A DNA stretch of 64,000 nucleotides from assembly GCF_017873855.1 (NCBI RefSeq), contig NZ_JAGGKR010000002.1, positions 218,104 through 282,103 on the forward strand, written 5' to 3'. The stretch comes from Methanolinea mesophila. GTDB lineage: Archaea; Halobacteriota; Methanomicrobia; Methanomicrobiales; Methanospirillaceae. The translations under genes and the position numbers were made by a program. The notes under the pieces are model-generated. The model had not been told where the DNA came from. It worked only from the letters and a program-made list of their open reading frames with translations, and did not search any database. This document shows positions 34,737 through 44,233 of this stretch, piece by piece (within the stretch, counting starts at the first letter, position 1; the number at the start of each line of letters is the position of its first letter).

Positions 34737-35270
34737 TCATTCATCGGCCCATTTTGCGTTACAGCCCGGTTTGATGATAAACTCTCTTCCCGCATCGTCT
34801 ACCCCGAACGGATAGGTATACCCGGTTTCGGGATCGACACACCAGCTGCAGTCCTCTCCTACAAAACACACGCATGTACAGAGGCAATGATGCAGTTCAC
34901 CCACCGGTTTATCAGGTGGACACGTGAGTGTCCTGTCATGGGGAATGCCTGGAGACGGTGTCGGCCTGGGACCAATGGTGGGAATGGTAAATATACTCCT
35001 GCCCTGGAAGAGGTCGAAGAGAGACGAAACATTCCGGGTCGGATAAGGGGTTAGAGTGATCCGGGGTGAGGGAACTGCAGTCAGGGTACCTGTAACGAGC
35101 GGTGTCGGGACCTCCGTAGGGCTCACAGTGAAGAACCGGGTCGGGATGGTGATCGCAAAAGACGAACCGGTCTGATGTTTCGCGATAAGATCGCTCGCAC
35201 TGACGGCGAGAACAGGTGTGATTACGATAGCAAGAATGAATATGGATACAATTAACGGCGAAAATTTCAT
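34737..35270 (-). CDS. Secreted Cys-rich protein
   Basis: A 177-residue protein. A signal peptide ('FSPLIVSIFILAIVITPVLA') ends with a signal peptidase I-like site. It is followed by a Thr/Pro-rich stalk (about 45-115) and a C-terminal domain with six or more Cys ('CPPDKPVGELHHCLCTCVCF', 'CSWCVDPE', 'PGCNAKW'), probably disulfide-stabilised. It is likely exported and displayed outside the cell. The family is unknown. The promoter is in the AT-rich stretch 35288-35325. Confidence 0.72.
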   Translation of the reverse strand: MKFSPLIVSIFILAIVITPVLAVSASDLIAKHQTGSSFAITIPTRFFTVSPTEVPTPLVTGTLTAVPSPRITLTPYPTRNVSSLFDLFQGRSIFTIPTIGPRPTPSPGIPHDRTLTCPPDKPVGELHHCLCTCVCFVGEDCSWCVDPETGYTYPFGVDDAGREFIIKPGCNAKWADE

Positions 35271-35627
35271 GGGAATTCCACGGTGGGACTAAGAATTAAA
35301 TAATATTTAAATTATTATAATTGTCCCGGTTAATACAAGAGGCGGAGGGAATTCGCCTTGTTCTCATTTATAAAACCCCATTCGGACGGGTTATTTGTAT
35401 GGATATCTTCTCTATAGGGGATTTTGGTGCGGCAAGGATTTCGGTATCATGAGTCGCAGATATCCGGATGTTCTCGCGTGAACCTCCTCATTCACCCCTG
35501 ACCGATTAAAATCCTTTGATTCCCGCATTAGATACGCCAAGGAAGTATTCAGAGAAGTGCGTGATCCGCCTTTATCGATGAATCTGACACAGATGTCCAT
35601 CGAAGGAACCGGTGCCGAAGGGTGTGT
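35271..35627. other. 357-bp intergenic region
   Basis: Left part: AT-rich promoter-like DNA for the Cys-rich secreted protein (near 'AATAATTTAAATATTATTT' on the minus strand). The rest, up to the end of the sensor gene, shows no gene I can support. Confidence 0.45.
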
Positions 35628-37853
35628 TCAATCTCCGTTTACCGCGATCTCGTAGTGTTTCCGTAAGAAATCGCGTACTTTCTCGGACTCGATATATCCC
35701 TGGTCCAGCCGGGTGATAATGTTGTTTATTTCATAGCAAAGACTGACGATCTTCTCGAAGACCGGGCCCTCTTCGAGGGATGCGTATCCGAGTATCGCGG
35801 AAAGAGGGTTCCTGATCTGGTCGTTAAGAACCGCAAACTGCTCCATATTCCGGGTTATCCGGTCGATGGCCTCCTTTCTCTCAAGATCGACCTGTTTTGT
35901 CTCCGTGACGTCCCTCCCGATCAACTGTACCCCCGCGACCTCGCCATCCTTTATGATGGGAGATGCAGTAATCCCGAGGAAGGCGTAGCTCCCGTCCTTT
36001 TTCCTGAACCTGACTTCAGTCTCTCCCTGGAGGCCCCTGGCGATCTTCCGGTGGATCTCCATGACCCGGGCAAGGTCTTCGGGGAGGACAAAATCTTCCG
36101 GTGGCCGGTCGACTACTTCTTCCGGGCGGTAACCGAGGATCCTGGTCACGGACGGGGACACGTAGGTCGCGTTCCGGGTCATGTCTGCGAGGATGATAAC
36201 GTCCGAACTCCGCTCCGCCACGCCCCTGAACCGCTCTTCGCTCTCGGCGAGGACCTTCTCCGCCTGTTTCCTCTCCGTGATGTCCCTGTCGATCGCAACG
36301 ATGTACCGTTTCGTGCCCAGGTCGAGGAGTCCGCCATTGATCTCCATGGGGAAGACGGATCCGTCTTTTCGCCGGTGCATCACTTCACCGGTGAGCCATT
36401 CCCCTTTCAACGCCCGTGCGAACCGTTCGGGTGCGGAGGCCTGGGACTCCTCAACGTCGAGGTCGGTGATCTTCATCCGGAGGAGTTCTTCCCGGGTATA
36501 CCCGTGCATCTTCGCGGCGGCCATGTTGGCATCGACGATCCTCCCACGGTCCTTCCCTTCCGCCTCAAAGATATAGATGCAGTCAGCCGCCCGTTCGAAG
36601 AGCGTGCGGTACCTCTTCTCACTTTCACGAAGGGCTTCCTCTGCTCTCACCCTGATGATGAGGTTTCCCAAGTAGGACGCGATGATCTCCACCGGCCCTC
36701 TCCTCCGTTCCGGGACCGCGTCCCGCGTATGGGACCCGAGGATGAGGCAGGCGATCACCTCCCTGTTACGGGATATGGGGATTATGGCGATCGCCCGGAG
36801 TCTTTCTCGTTCCTCGGCTTCCCCCCGTGCAAGGTCGCCGGTTCCGAACTGAGAGTAGACCGGTTCGCCCCTGAGTACGACGTTCCCCTTCTCCGTATCC
36901 AACCCGATGGAACCCACCCTGCGGGCAAATTCCTCCGATATGCCGGTCGAACATACGAGTTCGAGCTCGTGCGTCCCGGGATCTGCGATATAGACCCCGC
37001 CCGAGTCCATATCCGCGAGGGTGAGCGCCAGGTCGAGGCCAAGGGAGAGGATCCTGTCGAGCGGCTTCCCCTCGGCCACCGAGGTGGCGAGCTCCTGCTC
37101 CGCGGTGTTCCGCTCCTCGGCGAGTTTCCTCTCGGTAATGTCGATTCCAATGGCAACGTACCGGTCAAGAACCCCGTGGTCGTCTGGAAAAGCCCTGGTG
37201 TTCCAGGATATCGATTTTTTCTCACCATCCCTGGTCCTGATCGTCGTATCAAAGTTCTGGAATACCTTTTCCTCTCCGATTATGCGGGTTATCGTGGCGG
37301 TGACGGTCCTGCGGTAGTCCCGGTCAGGATAGAGCATCCTCCAGATGGTGTTCTTCCCCACCACCTCGGATGCGGAGTAGCCGCTGATCTCCTCGGCGGC
37401 CTTGTTCCACACGAATATTTTTCCGGTGCCATCGAGGACGGTGAGCCAGACGTTCGCGTTCGAGATGATGTAGGAGTTGAACTCGCTTACGCTCTGGTAT
37501 TCGAGCTGTTTCTTCTGGAGGCCGGTCGAGAGGAAGGCGACCACCACCGCGACCCCGATGAACGCGATGACCCGTAAAAATGCGCTGATGATCTCGATGC
37601 TGTCCGCGTAATCGAAGTAAAAGACCATGAGCAGGTAGAGGGCGCTGAGCCCGGCCGAGTACAGCACTCCCTTCTCCCGGTAGTGATACGCGAGGAGGAT
37701 GATGGGGAAGTAGTAGAGGTGCATGAACACGGTGCTGATCCCCTCGATCAGGAAATACAGCGTGAGGACGAGGACCACGGCACTCGATAGGACGATCGCG
37801 AGCTGCCACTGGCGTTCGGTGATCCCTTCGTCGACCCGGTCCGCGAGCGTCAT
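35628..37853 (-). CDS. Membrane PAS/GAF sensor protein without ATPase domain
   Basis: A 741-residue protein. Residues 18-115 hold about four or five membrane helices (MASE-like). Then follow PAS (about 125-245), GAF (about 250-400), PAS (about 405-525) and PAS (about 530-655), with linkers ending 'DITERKLAEE' or similar. The last 85 residues carry 'NMEQFAVLNDQIRNPLSAIL', where the usual phospho-acceptor His of kinases is replaced by Asn-Asp, and the protein stops without an ATPase domain ('HYEIAVNGD'). This is a known methanogen arrangement. It probably acts through a partner kinase rather than as a kinase. Confidence 0.88.
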   Translation of the reverse strand: MTLADRVDEGITERQWQLAIVLSSAVVLVLTLYFLIEGISTVFMHLYYFPIILLAYHYREKGVLYSAGLSALYLLMVFYFDYADSIEIISAFLRVIAFIGVAVVVAFLSTGLQKKQLEYQSVSEFNSYIISNANVWLTVLDGTGKIFVWNKAAEEISGYSASEVVGKNTIWRMLYPDRDYRRTVTATITRIIGEEKVFQNFDTTIRTRDGEKKSISWNTRAFPDDHGVLDRYVAIGIDITERKLAEERNTAEQELATSVAEGKPLDRILSLGLDLALTLADMDSGGVYIADPGTHELELVCSTGISEEFARRVGSIGLDTEKGNVVLRGEPVYSQFGTGDLARGEAEERERLRAIAIIPISRNREVIACLILGSHTRDAVPERRRGPVEIIASYLGNLIIRVRAEEALRESEKRYRTLFERAADCIYIFEAEGKDRGRIVDANMAAAKMHGYTREELLRMKITDLDVEESQASAPERFARALKGEWLTGEVMHRRKDGSVFPMEINGGLLDLGTKRYIVAIDRDITERKQAEKVLAESEERFRGVAERSSDVIILADMTRNATYVSPSVTRILGYRPEEVVDRPPEDFVLPEDLARVMEIHRKIARGLQGETEVRFRKKDGSYAFLGITASPIIKDGEVAGVQLIGRDVTETKQVDLERKEAIDRITRNMEQFAVLNDQIRNPLSAILGYASLEEGPVFEKIVSLCYEINNIITRLDQGYIESEKVRDFLRKHYEIAVNGD

Positions 37854-38079
37854 GTCGAATACGTTACGCGGGTGAATGTTAATGGGATCGGTTCCTCATC
37901 CCTCCAGGGTCATTCGTTACCCGTCCCTGTAGGGGATCTTCTCCCTCGTCAGGGAACGACTAAAATCACCTTCCCTCCCCTCTAGTATCTCCCCCTGGCA
38001 GCAGGACCCCGGGGCCGGGGGGGGTCCTTTTCGGATTAATCCGCAATGTGTAAAGCCTCGGCAGGAGTACCGTAGTGAA

Positions 38080-38955
38080 ATGCGATATGCCCTTCCAGCG
38101 GTCGTGATTCTGCTTCTTTTCCTGCTTGTTATTACGGTCCTCCTCCACCCCGGGCATCTGGACCCTCCGTCACAGGACTCCGGCGTTCCTGTGCAGGCTC
38201 CCCATGTGTATTCCTATCGCGTGCTCGCCACCTATCCCCACGACCGGTTCGCGTTTACCGAGGGACTGGCCTATTATGAGGGGATGCTCGTGGAGAGCAC
38301 GGGCCTCCAGGGGAATTCGACGATACGGCTGGTCAACCTGACCACGGGCGGGGTCATAAAGGCACTTCGCCTGCAGGACGCCTGGTTCGGCGAAGGGGCC
38401 ACTGTGTACGGGGACCGCATCGCCCAGGAGACCGAGACTTCCGGGTTCGGCATTCTCTATGAAGCCTCCACCCTCACCCCGCTCGGGACTTTTCCGTATT
38501 CCACGAAAGGTTGGGGGATCACCTTCGACGGCACCCGCCTGATCATGAGTGACGGTTCGTCAACCATCTACTTCCTCGACCCGATGACGTTCGAACCCGT
38601 CAGGAACGTCACCGTGACAGATCACGGGGTCCCGGTGAAAAACCTCAACGAGCTGGAATATGTCAGGGGAGAAGTCTATGCAAACGTCTGGCCCTCGTAT
38701 GCGATCGCCATAATCTCGCCCGAGACCGGCCAGGTTTCGGGATGGATCGATCTTTCCGGGATCCTCACCCCCGATGAGAAGAAGCAGGTCGGCTGGACCG
38801 AGATCGTTCCCTTGTACGGAAATACTTCAGTCAGGTTCATCAACGAGGACTGCCCGAACGGGATCGCGTACGATTCTGCAGGCGACCGCCTATTCGTGAC
38901 CGGCAAGCTCTGGCCGACGCTCTATCACATCGAACTGGTGGAGAAGGAACAGTAA
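38080..38955 (+). CDS. Glutaminyl-peptide cyclotransferase-like protein
   Basis: A 291-residue protein with an N-terminal membrane anchor ('VVILLLFLLVITVLLHPGHL') followed by a five- or six-bladed beta-propeller of the plant-type glutaminyl cyclase family: 'FTEGLAYYEGMLVESTGLQG', 'GWGITFDGTRLIMSDGSSTI', 'NELEYVRGEVYANVW', 'CPNGIAYDSAGDRLFVTGKL'. These enzymes convert N-terminal Gln to pyroglutamate on exported proteins. The anchor places it outside the membrane. GGAG lies about 13 bases before the ATG. Confidence 0.9.
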   Translation: MRYALPAVVILLLFLLVITVLLHPGHLDPPSQDSGVPVQAPHVYSYRVLATYPHDRFAFTEGLAYYEGMLVESTGLQGNSTIRLVNLTTGGVIKALRLQDAWFGEGATVYGDRIAQETETSGFGILYEASTLTPLGTFPYSTKGWGITFDGTRLIMSDGSSTIYFLDPMTFEPVRNVTVTDHGVPVKNLNELEYVRGEVYANVWPSYAIAIISPETGQVSGWIDLSGILTPDEKKQVGWTEIVPLYGNTSVRFINEDCPNGIAYDSAGDRLFVTGKLWPTLYHIELVEKEQ

Positions 38956-39147
38956 TATCCGGACTCTCCCGGATCGAACCCTGGATATGAAAGAATGATA
39001 TCGGACCCTCGGATAGAGCCGGTGGGTAAGGAATAATGGTATCCGGATTCTCCCGGGGACGTTGGTGCGACCCCGTTCCAACGACCGATCCCGGAGAACT
39101 ATGGCAATTGCTATATAGCACGCACTGCAAGGGAGGGATGAAGCCCT

Positions 39148-39600
39148 ATGTCGCCGGAAGAGAACAAGGCGGTCGTCCGCAGGTTCATCGAAGCTTACAA
39201 TGCCCGTGACCTGTCTGTGTTCGACGACCTGGTAGTACCGGACTATGCCGACCACACCCACAACCAGGTCGGCCGCGAACCGTTCAGGCAACTCTTCTCC
39301 CTCGCATTCGGGGCTTTTCCCGACTGGCACGAGCATATCGAAGAGATGATCGCAGAAGGAGACACGGTATGGGTCCGGGTCACTGCCACCGGGACCCACA
39401 CGGGAGCGTGGAGCCTCTCCGGGGTCCCCATCCCCCCGACCGGAAGGAAACTTGCCATGGAGATGGTGTTTATCTGGCGGCTGGAGAACGGCAGGCTCGC
39501 GGAAGGGAGAGAGGTCGACGACTCTACGGAGTTCCTCCGGCAGCTCGGACTGGTCGACTATACGGAGAGGGGAAAAAAAGTCTTCGGAGCAGAAGGATAG
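39148..39600 (+). CDS. SnoaL-like ester cyclase-fold protein
   Basis: A 150-residue alpha+beta-barrel protein with 'NKAVVRRFIEAYNARDLSVF', 'AFPDWHEHIEEMIAEGDTVW', 'VTATGTHTGAWSLSGVPIPP', 'FIWRLENGRLAEG', the SnoaL-like / ester cyclase pattern. The family includes polyketide cyclases but most members are uncharacterised; the substrate is unknown. GGGAGGG lies 10 bases before the ATG. Confidence 0.88.
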   Translation: MSPEENKAVVRRFIEAYNARDLSVFDDLVVPDYADHTHNQVGREPFRQLFSLAFGAFPDWHEHIEEMIAEGDTVWVRVTATGTHTGAWSLSGVPIPPTGRKLAMEMVFIWRLENGRLAEGREVDDSTEFLRQLGLVDYTERGKKVFGAEG

Positions 39601-39678
39601 ACACGGTATTTCCGGATTGCGCTCACGATGGCCTCGTGATTATCCCGGTTCTTTCGAGTACTCTTCATCCCGGGCGGC

Positions 39679-40275
39679 TCATTCCTCTCCCGTCCCCCGC
39701 AACCGGGTGATCGACGACAGCCATGCCTTCGGCCCCTGTTCGCGGGTGCGGCTCTCGAAGGTCGCCGGCCGGATGTAATTGACGGTCCATCCGTCCCTGA
39801 AGGTCTCCCGTATCTCTCCCTGAGAGACCCTCCTCGGCCCGTACCCGGGGGGTTCGAAGTCTGAGAAGCAGAGCATGAAATACTTCCCGCCCGGGACAAG
39901 GACGGCGGCGAGGTTCTCCGCGAATACCGGCCGGTCCTCGTCGGAGAGGGTGTGAAAGAGCCCCGAGTCCGTGGCGGTATCGAACCGTCTGCCGAGTGAG
40001 GCGAGCTCAAGTGCGTTATGGACCAGAAAATGCACGGAGAGTCCCCGCTCTGCCGCCTTTTCCTTCGCCTTCCCGATGGCCAGGGGTGCGGAGTCGACCC
40101 CCCAGACTTCGTGTCCTTTGGCTGCAAAGAAGAGGGCGTGTTCCCCGGTCCCGCACCCGATGTCCAGGACAGACCCCGTGATCTCCCCGTCCCTGACCAG
40201 ATCAACAAACTCTTTCTGGGGGCGGCCTATGTCCCAGGGCGGTCTCCCCTTGTATGCCTGGTTGAAGAAATCCAT
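39679..40275 (-). CDS. Class I SAM-dependent methyltransferase
   Basis: A 198-residue Rossmann methyltransferase. Motif I is 'VLDIGCGTGEHALFFA'. The acidic loop 'VWGVDSAPLAIGKAKEKA' and 'SGLFHTLSDEDRPVFAENLA' follow, with 'PGGKYFMLCFSDFEPPGYGP'. It resembles thiopurine/tellurite-type (TPMT/TehB-like) small-molecule methyltransferases, which modify S, Se or Te atoms. The true substrate is unknown. It has a single-gene position. Confidence 0.88.
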   Translation of the reverse strand: MDFFNQAYKGRPPWDIGRPQKEFVDLVRDGEITGSVLDIGCGTGEHALFFAAKGHEVWGVDSAPLAIGKAKEKAAERGLSVHFLVHNALELASLGRRFDTATDSGLFHTLSDEDRPVFAENLAAVLVPGGKYFMLCFSDFEPPGYGPRRVSQGEIRETFRDGWTVNYIRPATFESRTREQGPKAWLSSITRLRGTGEE

Positions 40276-40593
40276 ACTTCACCTTCCTTCGCCGTCGTCA
40301 TATCATTACTTCTTCATCAGGAACAACCTGCGGGACATTCCCGGAGAGCCGGGCCGAGATATGAACCGTCACGTGGTCACGGGACACTTTTGCATCGGGC
40401 CGGACAAGAATTCGCCTGAAGATGCCGCGGGTAAATTGGTTTAAACGGTAATATCGTTTAGCCTCGCGGAATTGTGAATAAATGAAGGTCTGCGGTTTTG
40501 GACAGGAACATCCCCGTTATTCTTCCCGAACGTTTCCGGCGTTCTTCATAAGGGAAATATTACGATCCCGAAGAAAAAGAATATGATTTCTGG
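40276..40593. other. 318-bp intergenic region
   Basis: No gene. It holds a 6-bp inverted repeat TAAACG-N7-CGTTTA at 40442-40460 in AT-rich DNA, possibly a regulatory site. Its target is unclear. Confidence 0.4.
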
Positions 40594-42309
40594 TTACGGC
40601 AGCCCGAAGGCGATGAGGTATCCCCCGCTGTTCGGTGCCTGGATTCCTCCGGTCCCGACCAGAAGGTAACCGTTTCCGATTGAAGGCCCTCCGATACTTG
40701 CCTGGGCGCCGAGGTTGTACTGCCAGAGGATCTTGCCGGTGTCGGAGTCGAAAGCAATCAGGATGCCGGAGACCACCTGCGGCGTGGACCTCGGCCCGCC
40801 GAAGTCGCTATAGGGGAAGGGCTCGCCGGTATCGGTCAGCCGCCCGGAATACACCACGCCGTTCGACACCAGGGGGGAGACAAATGTGGGGTTCGGCGAC
40901 CGGTACTGCCAGACCACCTTCCCGGTCTTCAGGTCGAGGGCAGTGACAGTCCCGTTTCCATATCCGTTGTCGATCGCATCGAACACCGGAATGGCGCCAC
41001 CCTCGGAGAGTGCGCCTGTACCACTGAGGAAGCCTGGCTGCTGGCTGTAGAACCTGACCGGTGTGCTACTGCCGGCGACGTATACGTACTTCCCATCGGT
41101 GGCAGTGAACGCCTCGCATCCGGCACCCGGCCCCGGCCAGACGGTATCGGTTCCGGTTGCCGTCGGGTTCTGATCGACATTCTGGGTAAAGACGACGTTT
41201 GTCCACCAGAGCGGAGTTCCGGTCGCAGCATCCATAGCCATGACATCGCCTCTCTTCGAATGCCCGATCACTACTTTCTGCGGTCCTTTGCCCATGTCGA
41301 CGGTCACCAGGTTGGTCCCCCAGGAACAGTCATAGTCGTGTGCGTCCGGGAGTGCCGACGTGCTGATGTTCAGCACCGAATTTTCCGCGACGAACGGAGT
41401 ATCCCACAGGACTTTCCCGTCGCTGAATCTCACCGCAACTACACTGTTCGAGTACTTGTTCGGCCCGGGTGATCGGGTTACCGTAAAGAAGTCAGGCGAA
41501 GGGTTCCCGACCGGAAGGTAGGCAATGCCCAATTCCGTGTCTACGGCCCCGCCGGTCCATGAGGTCGCTCCTCCGTTCTGGCTCGCCTGAGGATACGTGG
41601 TAACCCATTCTCCGACGGCAAGCGGGGTGGTCCAGAGGGTCTTTCCGGTAGTCTTGTCGATCCCGGTCACCGAACCCTTCTGCGCAACGCCGAACGGCGG
41701 TTCATCGCCGAGAGCCGAGCCTGCCATGATGATGTTATTCCATATCAGCGGTGGAGCTGGCTCCCGGAATGCGGGCCCGGTGCCTATCGGGTCGGATTCC
41801 CATAATTTCTGCCCGGTCTGGGCGTTCAGGGCGACGATGGTCCCGTTCGGCCCGGTCGGAGTATAGATGATCCCGTTCTCGTAGGTCATCCCGTGAGTGG
41901 ATGACGCCCGCGGAAGAAGTGTTCCGGTGTAATAGACTTCCGGATCGAACTTCCACTTTGAAAGCCCGGTCGTGAGATCTACGGCGATGACCTGGAGGGC
42001 GTTGTTGGTGACATAGGCAGTGTCACCGACGATGAGTGCAGGGGCTTCAATCGGGTAATTGGTGTTGAGGATCCATTTCACCTGCAGGTTTGCGACATTA
42101 TTCTTTCCGATTATCGTCTGGGGGCTGCTCCGCGACATCGTCGGATCATAGTTCGTCATCGGCCAGTCCGCACCCTGACCCCCGGATCCCACCGTGGGAG
42201 TCGCGGTCGGGGTTCCAGATCCCGGTGAATTGGTGGTCGTGCATCCGGCAATTGCGATGCAGGCCGCGACCACCGCTATGAGAATGGTAATTTTCCAAAT
42301 GGGTTTCAT
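40594..42309 (-). CDS. PQQ-type beta-propeller lipoprotein
   Basis: A 571-residue exported lipoprotein. The signal peptide ends in 'CIAIAGC' (lipobox), then a Thr/Pro-rich stalk. The rest is an eight-bladed propeller like PQQ-dependent alcohol dehydrogenases: 'WTGGAVDTELGIAYLPVGNP', 'RSPGPNKYSNSVVAVRFSDG', 'PDAHDYDCSWGTNLVTVDMG', 'GDVMAMDAATGTPLWW', and tryptophan-docking repeats ('ALDLKTGKVVWQY'). The adjacent-Cys motif of true PQQ enzymes is not evident, so catalysis is doubtful. GAGGT lies 7 bases before the ATG. The next gene upstream, a copper cupredoxin at 42580, is a plausible electron partner. Confidence 0.82.
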   Translation of the reverse strand: MKPIWKITILIAVVAACIAIAGCTTTNSPGSGTPTATPTVGSGGQGADWPMTNYDPTMSRSSPQTIIGKNNVANLQVKWILNTNYPIEAPALIVGDTAYVTNNALQVIAVDLTTGLSKWKFDPEVYYTGTLLPRASSTHGMTYENGIIYTPTGPNGTIVALNAQTGQKLWESDPIGTGPAFREPAPPLIWNNIIMAGSALGDEPPFGVAQKGSVTGIDKTTGKTLWTTPLAVGEWVTTYPQASQNGGATSWTGGAVDTELGIAYLPVGNPSPDFFTVTRSPGPNKYSNSVVAVRFSDGKVLWDTPFVAENSVLNISTSALPDAHDYDCSWGTNLVTVDMGKGPQKVVIGHSKRGDVMAMDAATGTPLWWTNVVFTQNVDQNPTATGTDTVWPGPGAGCEAFTATDGKYVYVAGSSTPVRFYSQQPGFLSGTGALSEGGAIPVFDAIDNGYGNGTVTALDLKTGKVVWQYRSPNPTFVSPLVSNGVVYSGRLTDTGEPFPYSDFGGPRSTPQVVSGILIAFDSDTGKILWQYNLGAQASIGGPSIGNGYLLVGTGGIQAPNSGGYLIAFGLP

Positions 42310-42579
42310 TCATATACCTCTTCGATCCCGAAAATAACCCTCAAATAGCTTATTTTTTCGCGAAGTTATTTGAAGAACGTAAGATCGTCAGTCATCCCTC
42401 CTCTCATCAGATATGATAAAACTTTTCCTGCCTCTTCAGTGCCGGGACATGATCATGATGACGGCGCAGAGCGGAATGAAAAATTCCATGAAGATCGGTA
42501 TTCCATCTGGGAGAGGATTATACTCTGTTTGACTGATCGAAAGAATGTTCAAGGGCTTTTAAAATGAGAAGGGGTGTGA

Positions 42580-43131
42580 TCAGGTCACTTTAAAGGTACC
42601 GAACATAATGCTTGGGTGCACATCGCAGCGGAACCAGTAGTCGCCCGGGGTACAGGGAGCCGTGAAGGTATAAGTGATGGTTTTTTGCCCGGTGATGATC
42701 TCGCCCTTGAAGATAGGGGTTAAAGCCTCCGAGTTCGTGTAGACCGCAAAGTTATGGGGAACACCTGAATCCTGGTTATCAAAGATCACCGTTACTGCTG
42801 AACAGGCCGGGACGGTGATAGTTGACGTATTAAACGCAATATTCTTGGCGATCAGATCAATGGTCACCGAACCGCCTGTCGGAGCAGCGGTCGTGGTCGG
42901 CACCGCCGTCGCGGTGGTCGGGGGGATTGTCATGGTCATGGTCGCGGTCCCGGTGGTCGGAGGAATGGTCGTTGCCACCGTGACGGTCTCAGACGGGGTG
43001 GAGGTTGCGGAAGGGGTAGACGTGGCGGTAGGTGTCGGGGTTGTCGGGGGCGTTGTTGTCGTACACCCTGCTGCAAACAGCAGTCCAACCATCAGGACCG
43101 CCAGAAGAACATACATCGGTGTGAGTCTCAT
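42580..43131 (-). CDS. Type I copper cupredoxin lipoprotein
   Basis: A 183-residue lipoprotein (ATG at 43131; the earlier codon is TTG). Signal peptide and lipobox ('MVGLLFAAGC') are followed by a Thr/Pro stalk (about 25-80). The C-terminal plastocyanin-like domain has the full ligand set His in 'VPHNF', Cys in 'WFRC', His in 'DVHP' and Met in 'SIM', so a blue-copper site is likely. It should carry electrons outside the membrane, an unexpected trait in an obligate anaerobe. It lies upstream of the beta-propeller gene on the same strand. Confidence 0.85.
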   Translation of the reverse strand: MRLTPMYVLLAVLMVGLLFAAGCTTTTPPTTPTPTATSTPSATSTPSETVTVATTIPPTTGTATMTMTIPPTTATAVPTTTAAPTGGSVTIDLIAKNIAFNTSTITVPACSAVTVIFDNQDSGVPHNFAVYTNSEALTPIFKGEIITGQKTITYTFTAPCTPGDYWFRCDVHPSIMFGTFKVT

Positions 43132-43488
43132 GCCTGCCAATTATCTTCAGTCCGTATAACGTTTTTCATCCCCCCTAAAAGATACCGGGAACGGAAGGTC
43201 CGAAATAGGAGTAAGATACCTCTTTCCTGACGGGATCTTTCGTGAACCTGGGAGCATCAGCCGGGTGAAGAACGGCATCGGAATGGAATTCGTGTTCCCG
43301 CAACCTCCTGACATGATGGGTCCGGCGACATGCAGTAAACTGCCGGAATTTCTCGCTCCACGGGAGTTCGGGCATTCCGCATGTACTCAAAGGACCTGAT
43401 CCGGTTCGACATCGGGACATATGAGAGCGTCCGGGCATGAAATGTCGAAGAGATCATTCCCGTTCGACGAACAAAAAATAGAGGGTGA
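43132..43488. other. 357-bp intergenic region
   Basis: No supported gene or clear signal between the cupredoxin and chagasin-like genes. Short frames on both strands show no coding character. Confidence 0.4.
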
Positions 43489-43977
43489 TCAGGGTACGGT
43501 GACCATGAGGGTAAAAGTGGTCTCGTTCCCGGTCGCGTTCATCCACGGCTGCATATACACGCCTGAGAACTCCTGCTGCCCGGAGGCGATGGCCTTCACA
43601 TCCCACTGATGGCTCCCGCCGGCTCCTACAAGGCCTGTCTCGGGTGCGATGTACGTGTCGTTCGTGATCTCGAGCCCGCTGGTGACCGTCACGTTCCAGG
43701 AATACCCGGTGGTGGGGTTCTCTGCGAGCACGACCACGAACTTCCCGTCGACAGGCACAGTGATAGTGCTTCCGTCGGCGGACTCGTTGTAGACCATTGG
43801 GGTCTCGACCGTCGGGGCGGTCGTTTCGGGAACCGCGGTGGTAGCCACGGGTGTGCTCGTTTCGGTCGGAGTCGCGGTCGGAGTGGCAGGTTGCGTGGGG
43901 GCCTGGGTACACCCGGCCACGAGCATGGCTGCAAGGCAAATGACAAGAATGCCGGTAACGGCAACAAATTTCTTCAT
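43489..43977 (-). CDS. Chagasin-family protease-inhibitor-like lipoprotein
   Basis: A 162-residue lipoprotein. The start at 43977 is decided by AGGAGGT 8 bases upstream. A signal peptide with lipobox ('CLAAMLVAGC') and a Thr/Pro stalk precede an I42 (chagasin) domain: 'ENPTTGYSWNVT', 'LVGAGGSHQWDVKA' and the third loop as 'YMQPWMNATG' (canonical RPW is here QPW). Chagasins block papain-like cysteine proteases. A cell-surface inhibitor might guard against proteases of other microbes. Confidence 0.85.
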   Translation of the reverse strand: MKKFVAVTGILVICLAAMLVAGCTQAPTQPATPTATPTETSTPVATTAVPETTAPTVETPMVYNESADGSTITVPVDGKFVVVLAENPTTGYSWNVTVTSGLEITNDTYIAPETGLVGAGGSHQWDVKAIASGQQEFSGVYMQPWMNATGNETTFTLMVTVP

Positions 43978-44233
43978 GAGATAAACCTCCTCTATATTTT
44001 TGCAAGGGTCAATGTTATGCATTCCGAGTTGTTCGCGGGGGGACCGGGCAAGGTATCGGAGACCAGAGATACCCGGGCCCCCCCCTGCGTATGTCACCGG
44101 CCTGATCACACGTCCGACGCGGGACTCCCCGATGCGGTGGGTATTCCGTCATACGCGAAGAGATCCCAAATGCGTAAAACCCGGTCCTTTATCTGCGATC
44201 CGGGTGCATTTTTTATAATACGAGTGCGTAGCC

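Noticed and set aside
36051..37577. 508-codon frame on the plus strand over the PAS/GAF sensor gene
   Set aside because: Antisense shadow in GC-rich DNA; composition is dominated by Gly, Pro, Arg and Asp and shows no family motif.
38003..38032. GC-rich inverted repeat GGACCCCGGGG...GGGGTCC before the cyclotransferase gene
   Set aside because: It lies between divergent starts, so it cannot be a terminator for either; imperfect and without other support as an operator.
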